In this document: positions 10,341-20,849 of the stretch, piece by piece
Layout: each line of letters begins with the position of its first letter
How positions within the stretch are numbered: the first letter of the stretch is position 1
Origin: Codonopsis lanceolata
Taxonomy: Eukaryota; Streptophyta; Magnoliopsida; Asterales; Campanulaceae
DNA length: 64,000 nt
Reading direction: 5' to 3'
NCBI GenBank assembly: GCA_013146195.2
Contig: CM028379.1
Span: forward strand, 112,958,168 to 113,022,167
Made by a program: the position numbers and the translations under genes
The notes under the pieces: generated by a model
What the model saw: only the letters and a program-made list of their open reading frames with translations
Database searches by the model: none
What the model was told of the DNA's origin: nothing

Positions 10341-11793
10341 CTATATGCTTGATTGCTTGTTTCGTTATGTCATGAATTACATGCTTTTGTTTTTGGGTTT
10401 TTTAAAACTTTTACCCGATAATGAACCAAATGAGTTTTATTATTTCATGTAAAAAATGATTTATTTTTTAGAAAAAATTATATGTATGAGTTCCCTATGA
10501 CGAGGCGAACAAGATACTAAATTTTCGTTGAAGTCCGTTGGGTAATTTTCAAAATATCGCAAACCCTAGTTTTGTTAAAAATTGATTTTTCTGAAAATTT
10601 GCATTCTGTTTTGACTTGTTTATATTCTATAAATCTGTTGTTTTATAGTTTTTACTTGTAGTACTCCGTGAGGGCTTTCCAACGACATATTGTATGATTA
10701 ATTTGAACTTAAAATGAATATTCTATGGCCTCGAGAAGTTGGCTCGCGGATCACGTTCACGAATCGATTTTCTGGGCTGAAAGAACATGCGTCCCACGAC
10801 CCCCACTCTCGGCCTTGACGTATGTGCCTTTTGTGGCACTCCTTTGAGCACAACCAGTACGCGACTGGACAGTACTCGATGAGACGAATCCAACGTCACC
10901 GTCCGTGCCTCATCGGAGATCAAGAAGGTAGCGCGTGGAGCCCACTCTCCAGCTAGGCGCGTGAGGCAACTCAATAGTCAACTATTGACTAGTCAATGGT
11001 TAAATAGTTGACCGATGTTGTGGCTGCCACGTCAACAACGGGACCCACAATGTTTAAACCCGGATGATGATGTCATCGTGACGTCAGCCCTGTCACGTCA
11101 ACAGTGACATCAGTAGACACGTCAGCCCTAATGATGACTCAACGTCCAGCCAGCCTGCCCGAGAAGCCCACACGCGCAGGTGGTGCGTGTGAGCACGTGC
11201 GACGTTTCTGGATCTCCGTTTTGGAAACGCTGGCGCGTCGGGATTAATGTTGGCTTTCTGAGTCCAATGGTGGCCTCTGTTTTGATCAATTCAGCCTATA
11301 AGAGTTTGTTTTTGATTTTTCAATGTATAAAAACACATTTTTTTATTTATTAAAAATTCAAAAATAATTTCTAGGGTTGTTTTTCATTTTGTGACTGTTT
11401 AGGGCTATTTGAGACTGTTTAGTAATTTTTAAAAATTCTTTGTGAATTTTAATATATTTTAAAGTTATTTTTCGCATAATTAATTGTCGTTTTGGGCTCT
11501 AAAATTGTGATTGAGACTATACGAGACCCAATATTTTTATTTTCAGTAGTGAAAATAATTTTGTACATGTTATGTGCTTGGATGGATTTGTTCTATTTTA
11601 TTTCTTTTGTTCAAATTATCAATTTATGAATATTTTTACGTTGTGCATACTTTGGTTGTGATTACGAGCCTCACGGATTTTCACTCCTTACGTGTATGAT
11701 GCGATTATATTTAGTAATTTATTTTTTGGAACGAAAGTGAATCGAAATATATATGCTTATGTCTTATTTTTTCTTGCAATAAATTGTAGTGTA
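10341..11793 (+). promoter_or_regulatory. copia leader with W-box and TGACG-type motif cluster
   Basis: This 1.45 kb stretch between primer site and gag has no credible ORF. A GC-richer segment (about 10740-11240) holds TTGAC/GTCAA W-box cores at 10977, 10985, 10992, 11008 and 11031, a TGACGTCA palindrome at 11079-11086, and further ACGTCA motifs to about 11125. These are binding motifs for WRKY and bZIP/TGA factors; function here is inferred only. Confidence 0.45.
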
Positions 11794-14488
11794 ATGACTT
11801 CTAAAAATGTAATCGCCGATCTTAATAAGGGAAAAAAAATTGTGTTACTCAAACTATAGTGTTTGGCAAAGAAAAATCACGTGCTAGCTACACGAGCAAA
11901 AGGTTCTTGAGAACTTAGATACCGTGATTACTAAAATAGAGATGTGTAATTCTACCATAGCTCAAAATCGCAGAGATGAGTTTGTGGCTAAGTGCCATGA
12001 TAAGAGTCGCATAATGACTGTTGCAACTTGCGACCTTGCCCTTGTTTCCCTTGAGGGTTCACGCAAGCCAATCGGGCAGCCTAAGAAACAAGTTAAAGGA
12101 ATGCAAGCTCAGTATCTACCAAAACTAGATAAGATCGCTAAATGCCCCAAAAAGGTATCTCTAAATCCTAACTATTCGCAAGTTTGTGTTTGCTCTCATG
12201 TTTTATTAGCCGACTCTTTCCCTGTGTGGATTGTAAACTCAGGCTCCACAAAACATGTAACTAGGGATCGAAAAGGATTTGTAGATTATCGAAAAGTTCA
12301 TGCGGGTACAAGAAGAATTTTCATGGAAAACAATTCGTCTATGGAAGTCAAAGGAGTTGGCTCATACCAACTTCAATTGTGGAATAGACGCACATTGACT
12401 CTTCATGAAGTTCTTTATGTACCTGGAATCCGACATAATCTATTATCAGTAATAAAATTGCTAGGACATGAATATTCTTTTAATTTTAGTGACGATCACT
12501 TAGATATTTATTTTGGTGATGAGATTTTGGGACATAGTTTTTTGTCAGATAATTTCTTTAAATTAGATTTGTTGGATTCTCATTAGTCTTATATTAATTA
12601 TTCTTCTTGTATGGTTTATGATGATTATAATTCTGAGTTATGACATGCTAGACTTAGACATAGGAAAATATATGATGACTAGATTGGCTAGAAAAGGCCT
12701 ATTGGTGTCTCTTACCAAAGTCAACCTACCCTTGTGTGAATCTTGTTTGGCAGGAAAAGCTTGCCGAAAACCTTTTGGTAAGGCAAAAAGAGTCATACAT
12801 CTATTATAGTTGGTCCATTCAGATATTTGCGGACCAATGAATGTTAAGGCACGTCATGGAGCTTCCTACTTTCTCACTTTTATCGATGACTACACACGCT
12901 ATGTTTATGTTTATCTTATTTCTCACCGTGATGAAACTATTAAGTGTTTTGAGCATTTTCTCGCAGAGGTTGAGAATCAGAAGGATAAAAGCTTAAAAAC
13001 TTTTAGAACTGACCGGGGCCGTGAATATTTATCTGATCAATTTAAAGAATTGTGTAAGAAAAAGGGAATACGCTGACAATTGACAATTCCTAGAACTCCG
13101 CAACAAAATGGTGTTGCAGAATGAAGGAATCGAACATTGTTGGAAAATGTTAGGTCGATTAATGACACATGCCAACCTCCCAATTTCGTTTTAGGGCGAT
13201 GAGATAATGACTGCCACCTACATACTTAATCTAGTGCCTTCTAAGTTAGTTCCCACAACCCCTTATGAACTTTAGAAAGGTGAGAAGCCTAAATTGGGGC
13301 ATCTTCATCCTTGGGGTTGTATATGTTATATCCATAGTACCTCCAATAAGTTTGGAAAACTAAGCCTTAGAGGAAACACATGTGTTTTCATAAGGTATTC
13401 AGATACCTCAAAGAGTTATGTTATATACGGTGGAAAACCTGACGTCGGAATCACTGAAACAAAGTCGCACAATGTTAATTTCATTGAGAACGATTTCCCA
13501 CAGATAGGTGAAGTTAGGAAAGACTCTGAACTTTTTGAGATGGAAGAACATATGATATCTTTTGACTAAGGTGGGGAATTGCATCAACCTAATCCTACGG
13601 TACAACATGAGGTTGAGCCTATGGAAGTCGTCAATGAGAGTCAAGGTGATCTTCATCCGAGTGGGAGTACGGATCCTAGTGGGAGTCTGATACTAGAGTA
13701 AAGAAGTAAACGTGGAAATATACCTCGTCGTCGATTCGCGATCGAAGAGGAATATTTCCTAACTACTTCTTACAATTCTAATGAGCCTACATCGTTCAAA
13801 GAAGCTCTTTCTTTACCTACAAACAACCAATGGATAACTGCAATGAAAGATGAAATTTTCTTTATGAAAACGAATCAGGTTTGAGAGTTAGTTGATCTTC
13901 CGCAAGGTCGCAAGACTATTGTAAACAAATGGGTCTGCAAAGTCAAGCGAAAGACAGATGGATCAATTAACAAATATAATGCACGTCTTATGGCGAAAGG
14001 CTTTACCCAAAGAGAGGGTTTAGACTATGAGGAGACATTATCCCCTGTGGTGAGATTTTCCTATGTTCGCCTAATCCTAGCAATAGTAACGCACATGGAT
14101 CTAGAACTTTATCAGATGGATGTTAAAACTGCTTTTCTCAATGGAAAACTAGATGAAGAGATTTATATGAATCAACCAGAGGGTTTTGAAGTTAAGAGAC
14201 AAGAGCGCAAAATGTGCTGATGAGATCCTGTCAAGCCTAAGTTCGAGACAAAGTCAAATGTTGATCAAGCATGAAGAGTTCGAGATTGATCAAGAAACCA
14301 AGTGCCCAAGAAATCAAATTAACTCTTCAAGAGTCGTGGAATATGCTTGGAAGATTCAAGGATTCTATACCAACTTGATTCGTGGGTTCATTGGAGATTC
14401 AGGCTACTATAATGGATACTCGACGAATCAAAAGAGGCTAGTGAATGTGATTCAGAATAAGAAGAGATCGATGCTGACATTCTGGAGA

Positions 14489-14601
14489 CCTTGCGAACGC
14501 AAGGTCACATAAGGCTTGCGACCGCAAGGCCTGTTATTTTACAGAGTGATGTTCTGCCGAGCTTGCGATCGCAAGGTGCCGAGGGGCTTGCGACCACAAG
14601 G
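14489..14601. repeat. four inverted repeats CTTGCG-NN-CGCAAG in the solo LTR
   Basis: Copies at 14489-14504, 14515-14529, 14562-14576 and 14587-14601 have centres AA, AC, AT and AC. The last copy has one CG-to-CA change. They sit about 240 bp upstream of the TATA box. Confidence 0.95.
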
Positions 14602-14842
14602 TGCCCAGTTGTGTCGTTTCAGCGTTTAAACAATCCGATATAGAAAAGGAGGCCTTTAAAAGAGTCCCCATATATTCAGATATGACTTGGGGAGCTTTTA
14701 ATAATTATTGGAGGACTTTTGGGGCCAAAATGCAATATTGGAAAATAGGCCCATGTAGGAAAACGGGATTGTTAGAGTTTTCATTAGTTTAGTTAATTTT
14801 AGGGTTTCTTTTTCTCCAAGTATTAGGGTTTACTTGTTAGGT

Positions 14843-14850
14843 TATAAATA
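14843..14850 (+). promoter_or_regulatory. TATA box of the solo LTR
   Basis: TATAAATA follows AT-rich U3 DNA and precedes a CTCTTCC leader, the usual layout at the U3/R boundary of plant LTRs. Confidence 0.6.
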
Positions 14851-16345
14851 GACCTCTTCCTTTCATTGTAAAACAGTTTAGTTTTGGATTATTTCATTAA
14901 TATAGTTTTGAGTGTTTTCTTCGAAACCTCCTTGTTCTTCATGAACTTGTGAATGCTTCGGTGTGATTCCGTCGTGTTCGAATTCTAACTTATCAATAGG
15001 AATTTCATCCCTATTGTGGCGTTATTCACAATACTTAGGTTCTTCAATTGCTACGAGTGCGGGTTGCGGCTGTACATGCCAAGGTTCTATTCGTGCTAAT
15101 TGTTGGGTCGAGGTGTCACCCCCGCAAAACATCCTTCGATCCCTAAGCTTCCGCCGCGTGTGTAAATCGCTCTTCAATGAAGCCTTCCGAGAAGATCGTA
15201 TCATGTGCCGATTCAAACGTTCCATCTATGGTCTCAAACAGTCATCTAGACAGTGGTATATTCATTTTCATCAAGCGATAACCTCAATTAGCTTTGTGAG
15301 GATTGAGGAAGATCACTGTGTATATGTTAAACGATCCAAGAAAAAAATCTTAATTCTGTCATTATATGCTGATGACATCCTACTAGCTGGGAATGATATG
15401 GAGATGATAAATGTCACTAAAGAGTGGCTGCATGCACTTTTCGATATGACGTACAGACTTGGGTGAAGCAATCTATGTGCTTGGAGTAAAAGTCATTAGG
15501 GATCATTCGAAAAGATTTCTCGGTTTGTCTCAAGAGACTTACATAAAGAAAGTCATCGAACGATTTGACATGACTAACTCAAAACCCGTTGTCACTCCAA
15601 TGGAAAAATGATATGTCCTTAGTACAAACCAATGCCCTAAGAATGAAGAAGAGAAGAAGAGAATGTCTACGACTCCATATACGAATGCGGTAGGGAGTTT
15701 GATGTATGCTATGGTGTGTACTCGGTATGACCTATGCTTTGCAGTTGGGATGTTGAGTCGATTTTCCAAAGTAATCCTGGACCTTAACACTGGATGACAG
15801 TGAAAAGGGTTCTGTGTTACTTGGCGGGAACCCCAAATTTAACCATATGTTACCAAGGTGGGGATTTGAGCTTGAAAGGTTTCACTGACTTGGATTGGGC
15901 TGGAGATGTAGATGGTTATAAATATACTTCGTGCTATGCTTTCTTCCTTAGTGGTGGAGCTATCTCTTGGAGTAGCAAGCGACAGACTAGCACCGCCCTA
16001 TCTACGATGGAGTTAGAGTACATTGCTTGCTTAGTTGCGGTTCAAGAAGCTGTGTGGTTGAGGAGTTTTCTTCAACATCTTGATGTTACGACACATGTGG
16101 ATCGTCCTGTAGTCATTGCTTGTGATAGCATAACAACTTTAGGTTACACTAAAGATTCCAAGTATCATGGGAAGACGAAACACATCAATATCAAGTATCA
16201 TTTCACTAGAGACATGGTTGCAGAGAAGAAAGTTGTTCTAGAATATATTCCTACTAGAAGCATGTTTGCTGACCTTATGACTAAACCTCTAGCTAGAGAG
16301 ATCTTTCAAGATTATATGTTGGATCTAGGGCTTCGTAGGATTTGA

Positions 16346-17433
16346 TATTTATTCTGAGAATACTTTTGTTGATTTTGATTATTATTTTCATTATCGTTTG
16401 AATAAATTGCAGTTTCATTTCATTCCTTTTATATGTTAATTGGATGTTTTAATATGAAATTACGTAGCATATATATTTTGATTAAAAAGATGTCGTGGAT
16501 ATTGAATTGGCCCTCTCACAAGGTTAATTCACATTGTCACTAGGTGGGCGAGCAAGTTGAGATAGTAAAAATCTTTGGCACCTACGAAGGGGGGGGGGAG
16601 TGCGCAAATGACATTACATTTATCGCCTTGGCATACGGTCAAGATGAGACCTTTTATAAAGGTCGACTTCATATCCCAAGAAAAAGTCCGAATGTGAGAT
16701 CTTAAAAGAGACACTAAAAGAGTGATTGCTTTTGAGTGCTTAGGTTAGATGTCAGAAGGGTGGCTAGACTAAGGTTCGTACGACGTTTGAGCATGACATG
16801 CCTATTTCATGTGGGAGTTTCGCCATAACATACACATCATATTGTATGTGATTATAATCCGACCAAAGAAAGTGATTGAATGATCCATGCTTCATCACCG
16901 TGTGAGTTCTAGTGATCAAATTGAGGTTACGATTATACCCTATGTGACTTAGAACTATGTCATGAACTTGGACATTGATGATGCTAATTTGGCATGCCGA
17001 CCAATGGGCTATGAACATACAGTTCTACGGAACATTGCTGGGAAAGCAGTTAATCAAGAGTGATTGATATAAGTATCTATGGAAAATAGTATGATATGCA
17101 TCTCTATTTTTATGTTTCAATGCCATGTCGATTATATTGAACATACGGTTCAAGAGTTGATATTGATACACAAATATGTTTAGGTTTAAGTACTACTATC
17201 GAGGGATTGAGGATGCTTAAATAAATGCATATATACTGTCTGGTGGTATAGACGAGTTTTGTTTTCTAATGAGGACGTTTTATGCTGGTCAGATGGTGAT
17301 TTGGTATAGCGCTCCACCCTTTATTTTTCTCGTCATGTCGCACGCTTCACTTCCAGTATGAAGAGGCAGTGTTTTACGAGTTTTGATGATACGATGTGGT
17401 AAGAAAGGTGTGTCCATGCGTGTGAGTGGGAGA
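16346..17433 (+). other. copia 3' non-coding region
   Basis: About 1.1 kb lies between the RNase H stop and the 3' LTR. It has a 10-G run near 16590 but no convincing ORF. The proximal purine tract AGTGGGAGA (17426-17433) abuts the LTR and is the probable PPT. Confidence 0.6.
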
Positions 17434-17902
17434 TGTTAACACTTGAGCTCGTGACCCGATTATTTATTTTCGCTCACATGGACCTTAATTATATTATTAA
17501 AGGTTATTTAGTTTCCTAATCCGAAAGGGTTCGAAATTGATTTAATTTAACCTATAAGAAATAGAATTTCTTGTACAATAATATAAATATGGCAAGTAAA
17601 GGTATAAAAAGAAGACGTCTTCTCCTCTTGGCCGCCCCTTTACTCTCTCTCTCATATATCATATCTCACCAAATACTCCCTCTAACCTAACCATCGAGAG
17701 ACTTAAATTTGCAGTATGAACTAGAGGTTGATATTCGTGCTATGTGATATTAATCCGACGAGAGAGACTTGCAGGATTGTTGATCGTGACATACGAAGAT
17801 CGTAACTCAAATAGAAAGCCTTCCGCTTCGCTTAAAGTTCAAGTTCGCACGAGGTAACTCATGATTACTTGTAGATATCGAACTTATGGTATATAACCTT
17901 CA
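17434..17902 (+). repeat. copia 3' LTR (469 bp)
   Basis: It starts TGTTAACACTTGAGC after the purine tract and ends ACCTTCA, matching the end of the 5' LTR. TATA-like sequence (GTATAAAAAG, about 17602) and a CT-rich leader lie in the middle. Confidence 0.9.
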
Positions 17903-18140
17903 GGTTTGATGTATAGTTTTTTTAAAAATTATGTGTTTTTCGCTCATAATTAAGCTATGATAAAAAATAAGAATAAAGCGATAAATGTGTTGTTATAAAA
18001 ATAAAAGTTTCAAGCAAGAAAATTATTTTGGGAAATAGCAAATAAAAAAACAGAAAATTGATGATTTTTTTTTTTGGGATGGGGGATAATAAAATAAATA
18101 AATAAATAAATAAAACTCGTGTTCGGATCGCAATTCGCAA
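17903..18140 (+). promoter_or_regulatory. AT-rich spacer, possible GNL1 proximal promoter
   Basis: Only about 240 bp separate the copia 3' LTR from the probable transcribed leader of GNL1. It has a poly-T run (18066-18075) and an AAAT tetramer repeat (about 18090-18115). No clear TATA box can be assigned. Confidence 0.25.
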
Positions 18141-18260
18141 ATGTCAGCGATGCAACATTTCTGCTCGTTGCCGGGACTCTTCTTCGAATTCTGACATTAC
18201 TTCAAACACATTAAAAGAAACACACAAGCAAAACACCATTTTGTCTAGCTATCACTTCCG
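18141..18260 (+). other. candidate 5'UTR exon of GNL1
   Basis: A non-coding, leader-like stretch precedes a strong splice donor, CTTCCG|GTAAGG (donor at 18261). The matching acceptor would be TTTTTCCCAG at 24264-24273, 80 bp before the GNL1 ATG. Leader introns are common in this gene family, but no transcript data are available here. The exon start is a guess. Confidence 0.3.
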
Positions 18261-18881
18261 GTAAGGTCTCCCCGACGGAAGGCAGCTCTCTCACCTCAGC
18301 CTGGGACGGTCAAAAGGTCGGTCTTCCTGTTCGATCTGATTCTCATACGTAGTACCGCGTTATTTTATGATTCAATTGATCGAACAATTTTACATTCGAG
18401 TTTGTTGCGATATCCAATTCGTTGTTATTTAAAGTATGGATTATGTCACGATTGACAGATTTGATGATTGAATTTAACTCTTTTGAAGTTGAATCTGGCA
18501 CTTTGGTGTTGGGAGATTTGATTTGATTTGATTTTTGGTAACTATGTTAAACTCTCGGTAGAATTACAATCTTGAAGTTTCAAAAGTTTTCACTTGTTTG
18601 GTTAGGGAAAGCATAGAAAATAACTGGAATCAGAGTTTTACTTTTTTGGATTAGGAAGATGTTATGGCCTGTGCACTGAGCTTTATTTGCATAATAGAGT
18701 GCAAATTTTGTTAGGATCTACAAGTGTACTTTGTTCAGGCATGGATGGCCCTTCTTTTATTCCCGTAAACTGACTATGCAATGGAGTTATCTGCATTCTG
18801 CTGGAACGTGATTTGAATATTGTGATTATTCATCTTCGTTATTAATGTCAGATAATTCCATAAAAGCAGTATTTTTGTGTA

Positions 18882-19120
18882 CCCCCTCCGTTCCACCCTA
18901 AAAGTCTATGTTTGAAAAGTCTACTTAATAAGTGATATATAAGTAGCATTAAAGTTAGTTAATTACAAAAATGCTTGAGTATAATCAATATGTTAATAAC
19001 AAATGTGAGAGTAATGTTTAAATGTTTATGGAGATGATATACATAATTTTTTGAGAGTGGACTCTTAAAATGAAACTTCCCAAAATAGTAAGAGGAACTC
19101 TTTGTCCGGAACGGAGGGAG
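18882..19120. mobile_element. Stowaway MITE
   Basis: 239 bp with ends CCCCCTCCGTTCC and GGAACGGAGGGAG, flanked by TA (18880-18881, 19121-19122). These are the hallmarks of a Tc1/mariner-type Stowaway. Confidence 0.9.
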
Positions 19121-19239
19121 TATTATTTTTATGTCCAATCCAATCTAATTGGAGTATTGTTATGAATCTGTGTCAGTTGAGTGTCACTAGAATTACACAC
19201 CAGAGAAGTTTTTGTGGTGTGGCAAGCCATTTATTATTA

Positions 19240-19494
19240 GTCCTTTTGTTCCAAAGAAAAAGTCTTACTTTGAAAGGTGAACTTTTTAGTAATAGTTTTT
19301 CTCTTTCATGTATATATTTTAAATTGCACTAAATTACGTTAATTTTTATATGACATGAAAGAGAAACACCTTGTTCTTTGAAAGTGAAAAAATAATTGCA
19401 AAAACAATGCATATTTATAGCTTAGAGAAGAAATGGGATTTTTTTGGCACAAATTAAAGGAGAAAGTTGGACAGTCTTTTTGGGACTGAGGGAG
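19240..19494. mobile_element. diverged Stowaway-like MITE
   Basis: 255 bp flanked by TA. The right end, complement CTCCCTCAGTCCC, pairs loosely with the left end GTCCTTTTGTTCC. The ends are degraded. Confidence 0.55.
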
Positions 19495-19559
19495 TATAAA
19501 CTAGAGTGAGGCTCTAAGTCCTCTTTGTGTAAAAGTCAATAGTACACGAGATTTGAAAG

Positions 19560-20790
19560 GAATATGAATATTCTCAGGCATGATTCTAGTGTAGGAGAAA
19601 GTTCAGAAGAGGTTTCATGAATCATTCTCCAAACAAATAAGGGCTATTCCCCACCAGGGATTTCTGTTTATCAAGTTATCTCTCAGCGTTTGGTTCCACG
19701 AAGGTACTGTATGGACGTTAAGGCTAAAATGTGTGTGTTAGATCTTAGTGAAGTATTGAATGTACATATTGATGGAATACTGCTCATTTCTATTAGCAAC
19801 AAGGTGCTATTAAAGTAGAGAATGCAATCGGTTCCCCATGCTATTGTTCTGGAACTGAGTTATATCATAAGTAGAGAAATATTGTGGTTGATTAATAAGG
19901 AGTGGGTGAGATCTGCCAGTTCCCAAAACAGTTGTTAGTGTCATATGAGTGGGGGTATGGAGGGGAAATGGCAAAGGTTTTTCCAAGTAATAAGAAAATT
20001 ATTCGTTTTGAAGAAGGAGATGGAATAGCTAGATGGGTGGAGAGGTCGATTTTGTGCTGGGGTTGCCATATCTATTTGCTACACGTGGCAAAGGATGCTG
20101 TAGTAGATGATTTAGCTCTTGTGCAGGTGGGTAGGGTTAGGCACATTGATAATGATTTTAGATGAACTGGTATGATTATGCTATGATATTCTGTAAGGGG
20201 TGGGTAAGGTGAGATGGAAATATACTGAGGAAGGGTTCTTGGTCAAACCCCTTCAACTTGTAATATCTAAGGAACAGGATGCAGTTAGTTCTCTTGGAAG
20301 GAAATTTGGAAAACAAAAGCTCCATTACAGGTTGCTTATTTTACATGGGAGGCAGCTTATGAGGGAAACTTAATTGGCAAAAAATGGAGGCAGAAGAAAG
20401 TATATGTTAATTATAGGATGGTGAAAGAGTTATTGTTTATTGCTAGATCACAATGTGTCAAAGGAACTAAGGGATATGTTTCTATAGTTTTTCATTAATT
20501 AGGTTATGCCAAAGTCAATTTTGGATTTGCTGTTGGGTCGGTCAGCATATAAGAGGAAGAAGAGCAGAAATGAATTCTACTTTGCATTTCTTTGGGTCAT
20601 TGGACGGAGGAGTATACCAAGTTTTTTGTTAACAGTCTTGCATGTAGTTTTAGAATTATTCTCTCAAGATCTCTACTTTTTTTCATGGAGGAGTCGAAAC
20701 AATATTCTGCAGAGTATATTTGGGAGTTTTTGGGTAAGATTTTCCTTTGTTTTGCCTGGATAGTCTTTTGAAGAACATAATGAGAGTTTT
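19560..20790 (+). pseudogene. old LINE ORF2 3' remnant (plus strand)
   Basis: Discontinuous plus frames resemble the C-terminal part of plant L1-type ORF2. One (19902-20165) has a degenerate KKIIRFEEGDG segment and VAKDAVVDDLALVQVGR. A later one near 20290-20500 has the zf-RVT pattern SWKEIWKTKAPLQVAYFTWE. Many stops and no clear tail or target duplication indicate an old insertion. Confidence 0.55.
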
Positions 20791-20849
20791 GTATTCCTAT
20801 GTCAGAAGCAAATATGTATAACACAAGACCATGTACATGTTAGTCTCAT

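Larger units (their letters stand above)
14218..15203 (+). mobile_element. solo LTR (986 bp) inside copia reverse transcriptase
   Basis: The insertion has LTR ends, TGATGAGATC...ATCGTATCA, flanked by the 5-bp duplication TGTGC (14213-14217 and 15204-15208). The RT frame resumes exactly after removing the insert and one duplication. There is a TATA box (TATAAATA, 14843-14850) and no coding capacity. Four CTTGCG-NN-CGCAAG-type inverted repeats lie at 14489-14601. No internal region survives, so it arose by LTR-LTR recombination. The TG...CA ends and 5-bp duplication suit a Ty3/gypsy or copia LTR; the family is not determined. Confidence 0.9.
11794..16345 (+). pseudogene. copia gag-pol, multiply disrupted
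   Basis: Gag starts at 11794 (MTSKNVIADLNKG) but stops after 21 codons, and most of capsid is deleted. The frame 11924-12586 holds the gag C-terminus and protease. The protease motif reads WIVNSGSTKH, so the catalytic Asp is Asn. GAG-pre-integrase (CESCLAGKACRKPFGKA) and integrase follow, with HSDICGP, FRTDRGREYLS and PQQNGVAE giving the DDE positions across stops at about 12807, 13074 and 13122. RT occupies 13730-14217 and resumes at 15209; its YADD catalytic box is at about 15365. RNase H is a clean frame at 15794-16345, with DLDWAGD, a catalytic Glu in MELEY, and IACDS. Lost domains and breaks mean no function. Confidence 0.92.
10198..17902 (+). mobile_element. Ty1/copia retrotransposon, degenerate
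   Basis: The 3' LTR is 17434-17902 and a partial 5' LTR ends at 10327. Both end GGTATATAACCTTCA. A tRNA-Met primer site follows the 5' LTR. Domain order is gag remnant, protease, integrase, RT, RNase H, with integrase before RT as in copia. Numerous stops and frameshifts are present. A solo LTR interrupts RT (14218-15203). About 1.1 kb of non-coding DNA separates RNase H from the 3' LTR. The upstream part of the 5' LTR is absent next to the Harbinger element, so the left target duplication cannot be checked. Confidence 0.93.

Noticed and set aside
16585..16600. 10-G run as the copia polypurine tract
   Set aside because: The LTR boundary TGTTAACAC is at 17434, directly preceded by AGTGGGAGA, which fits the PPT better.
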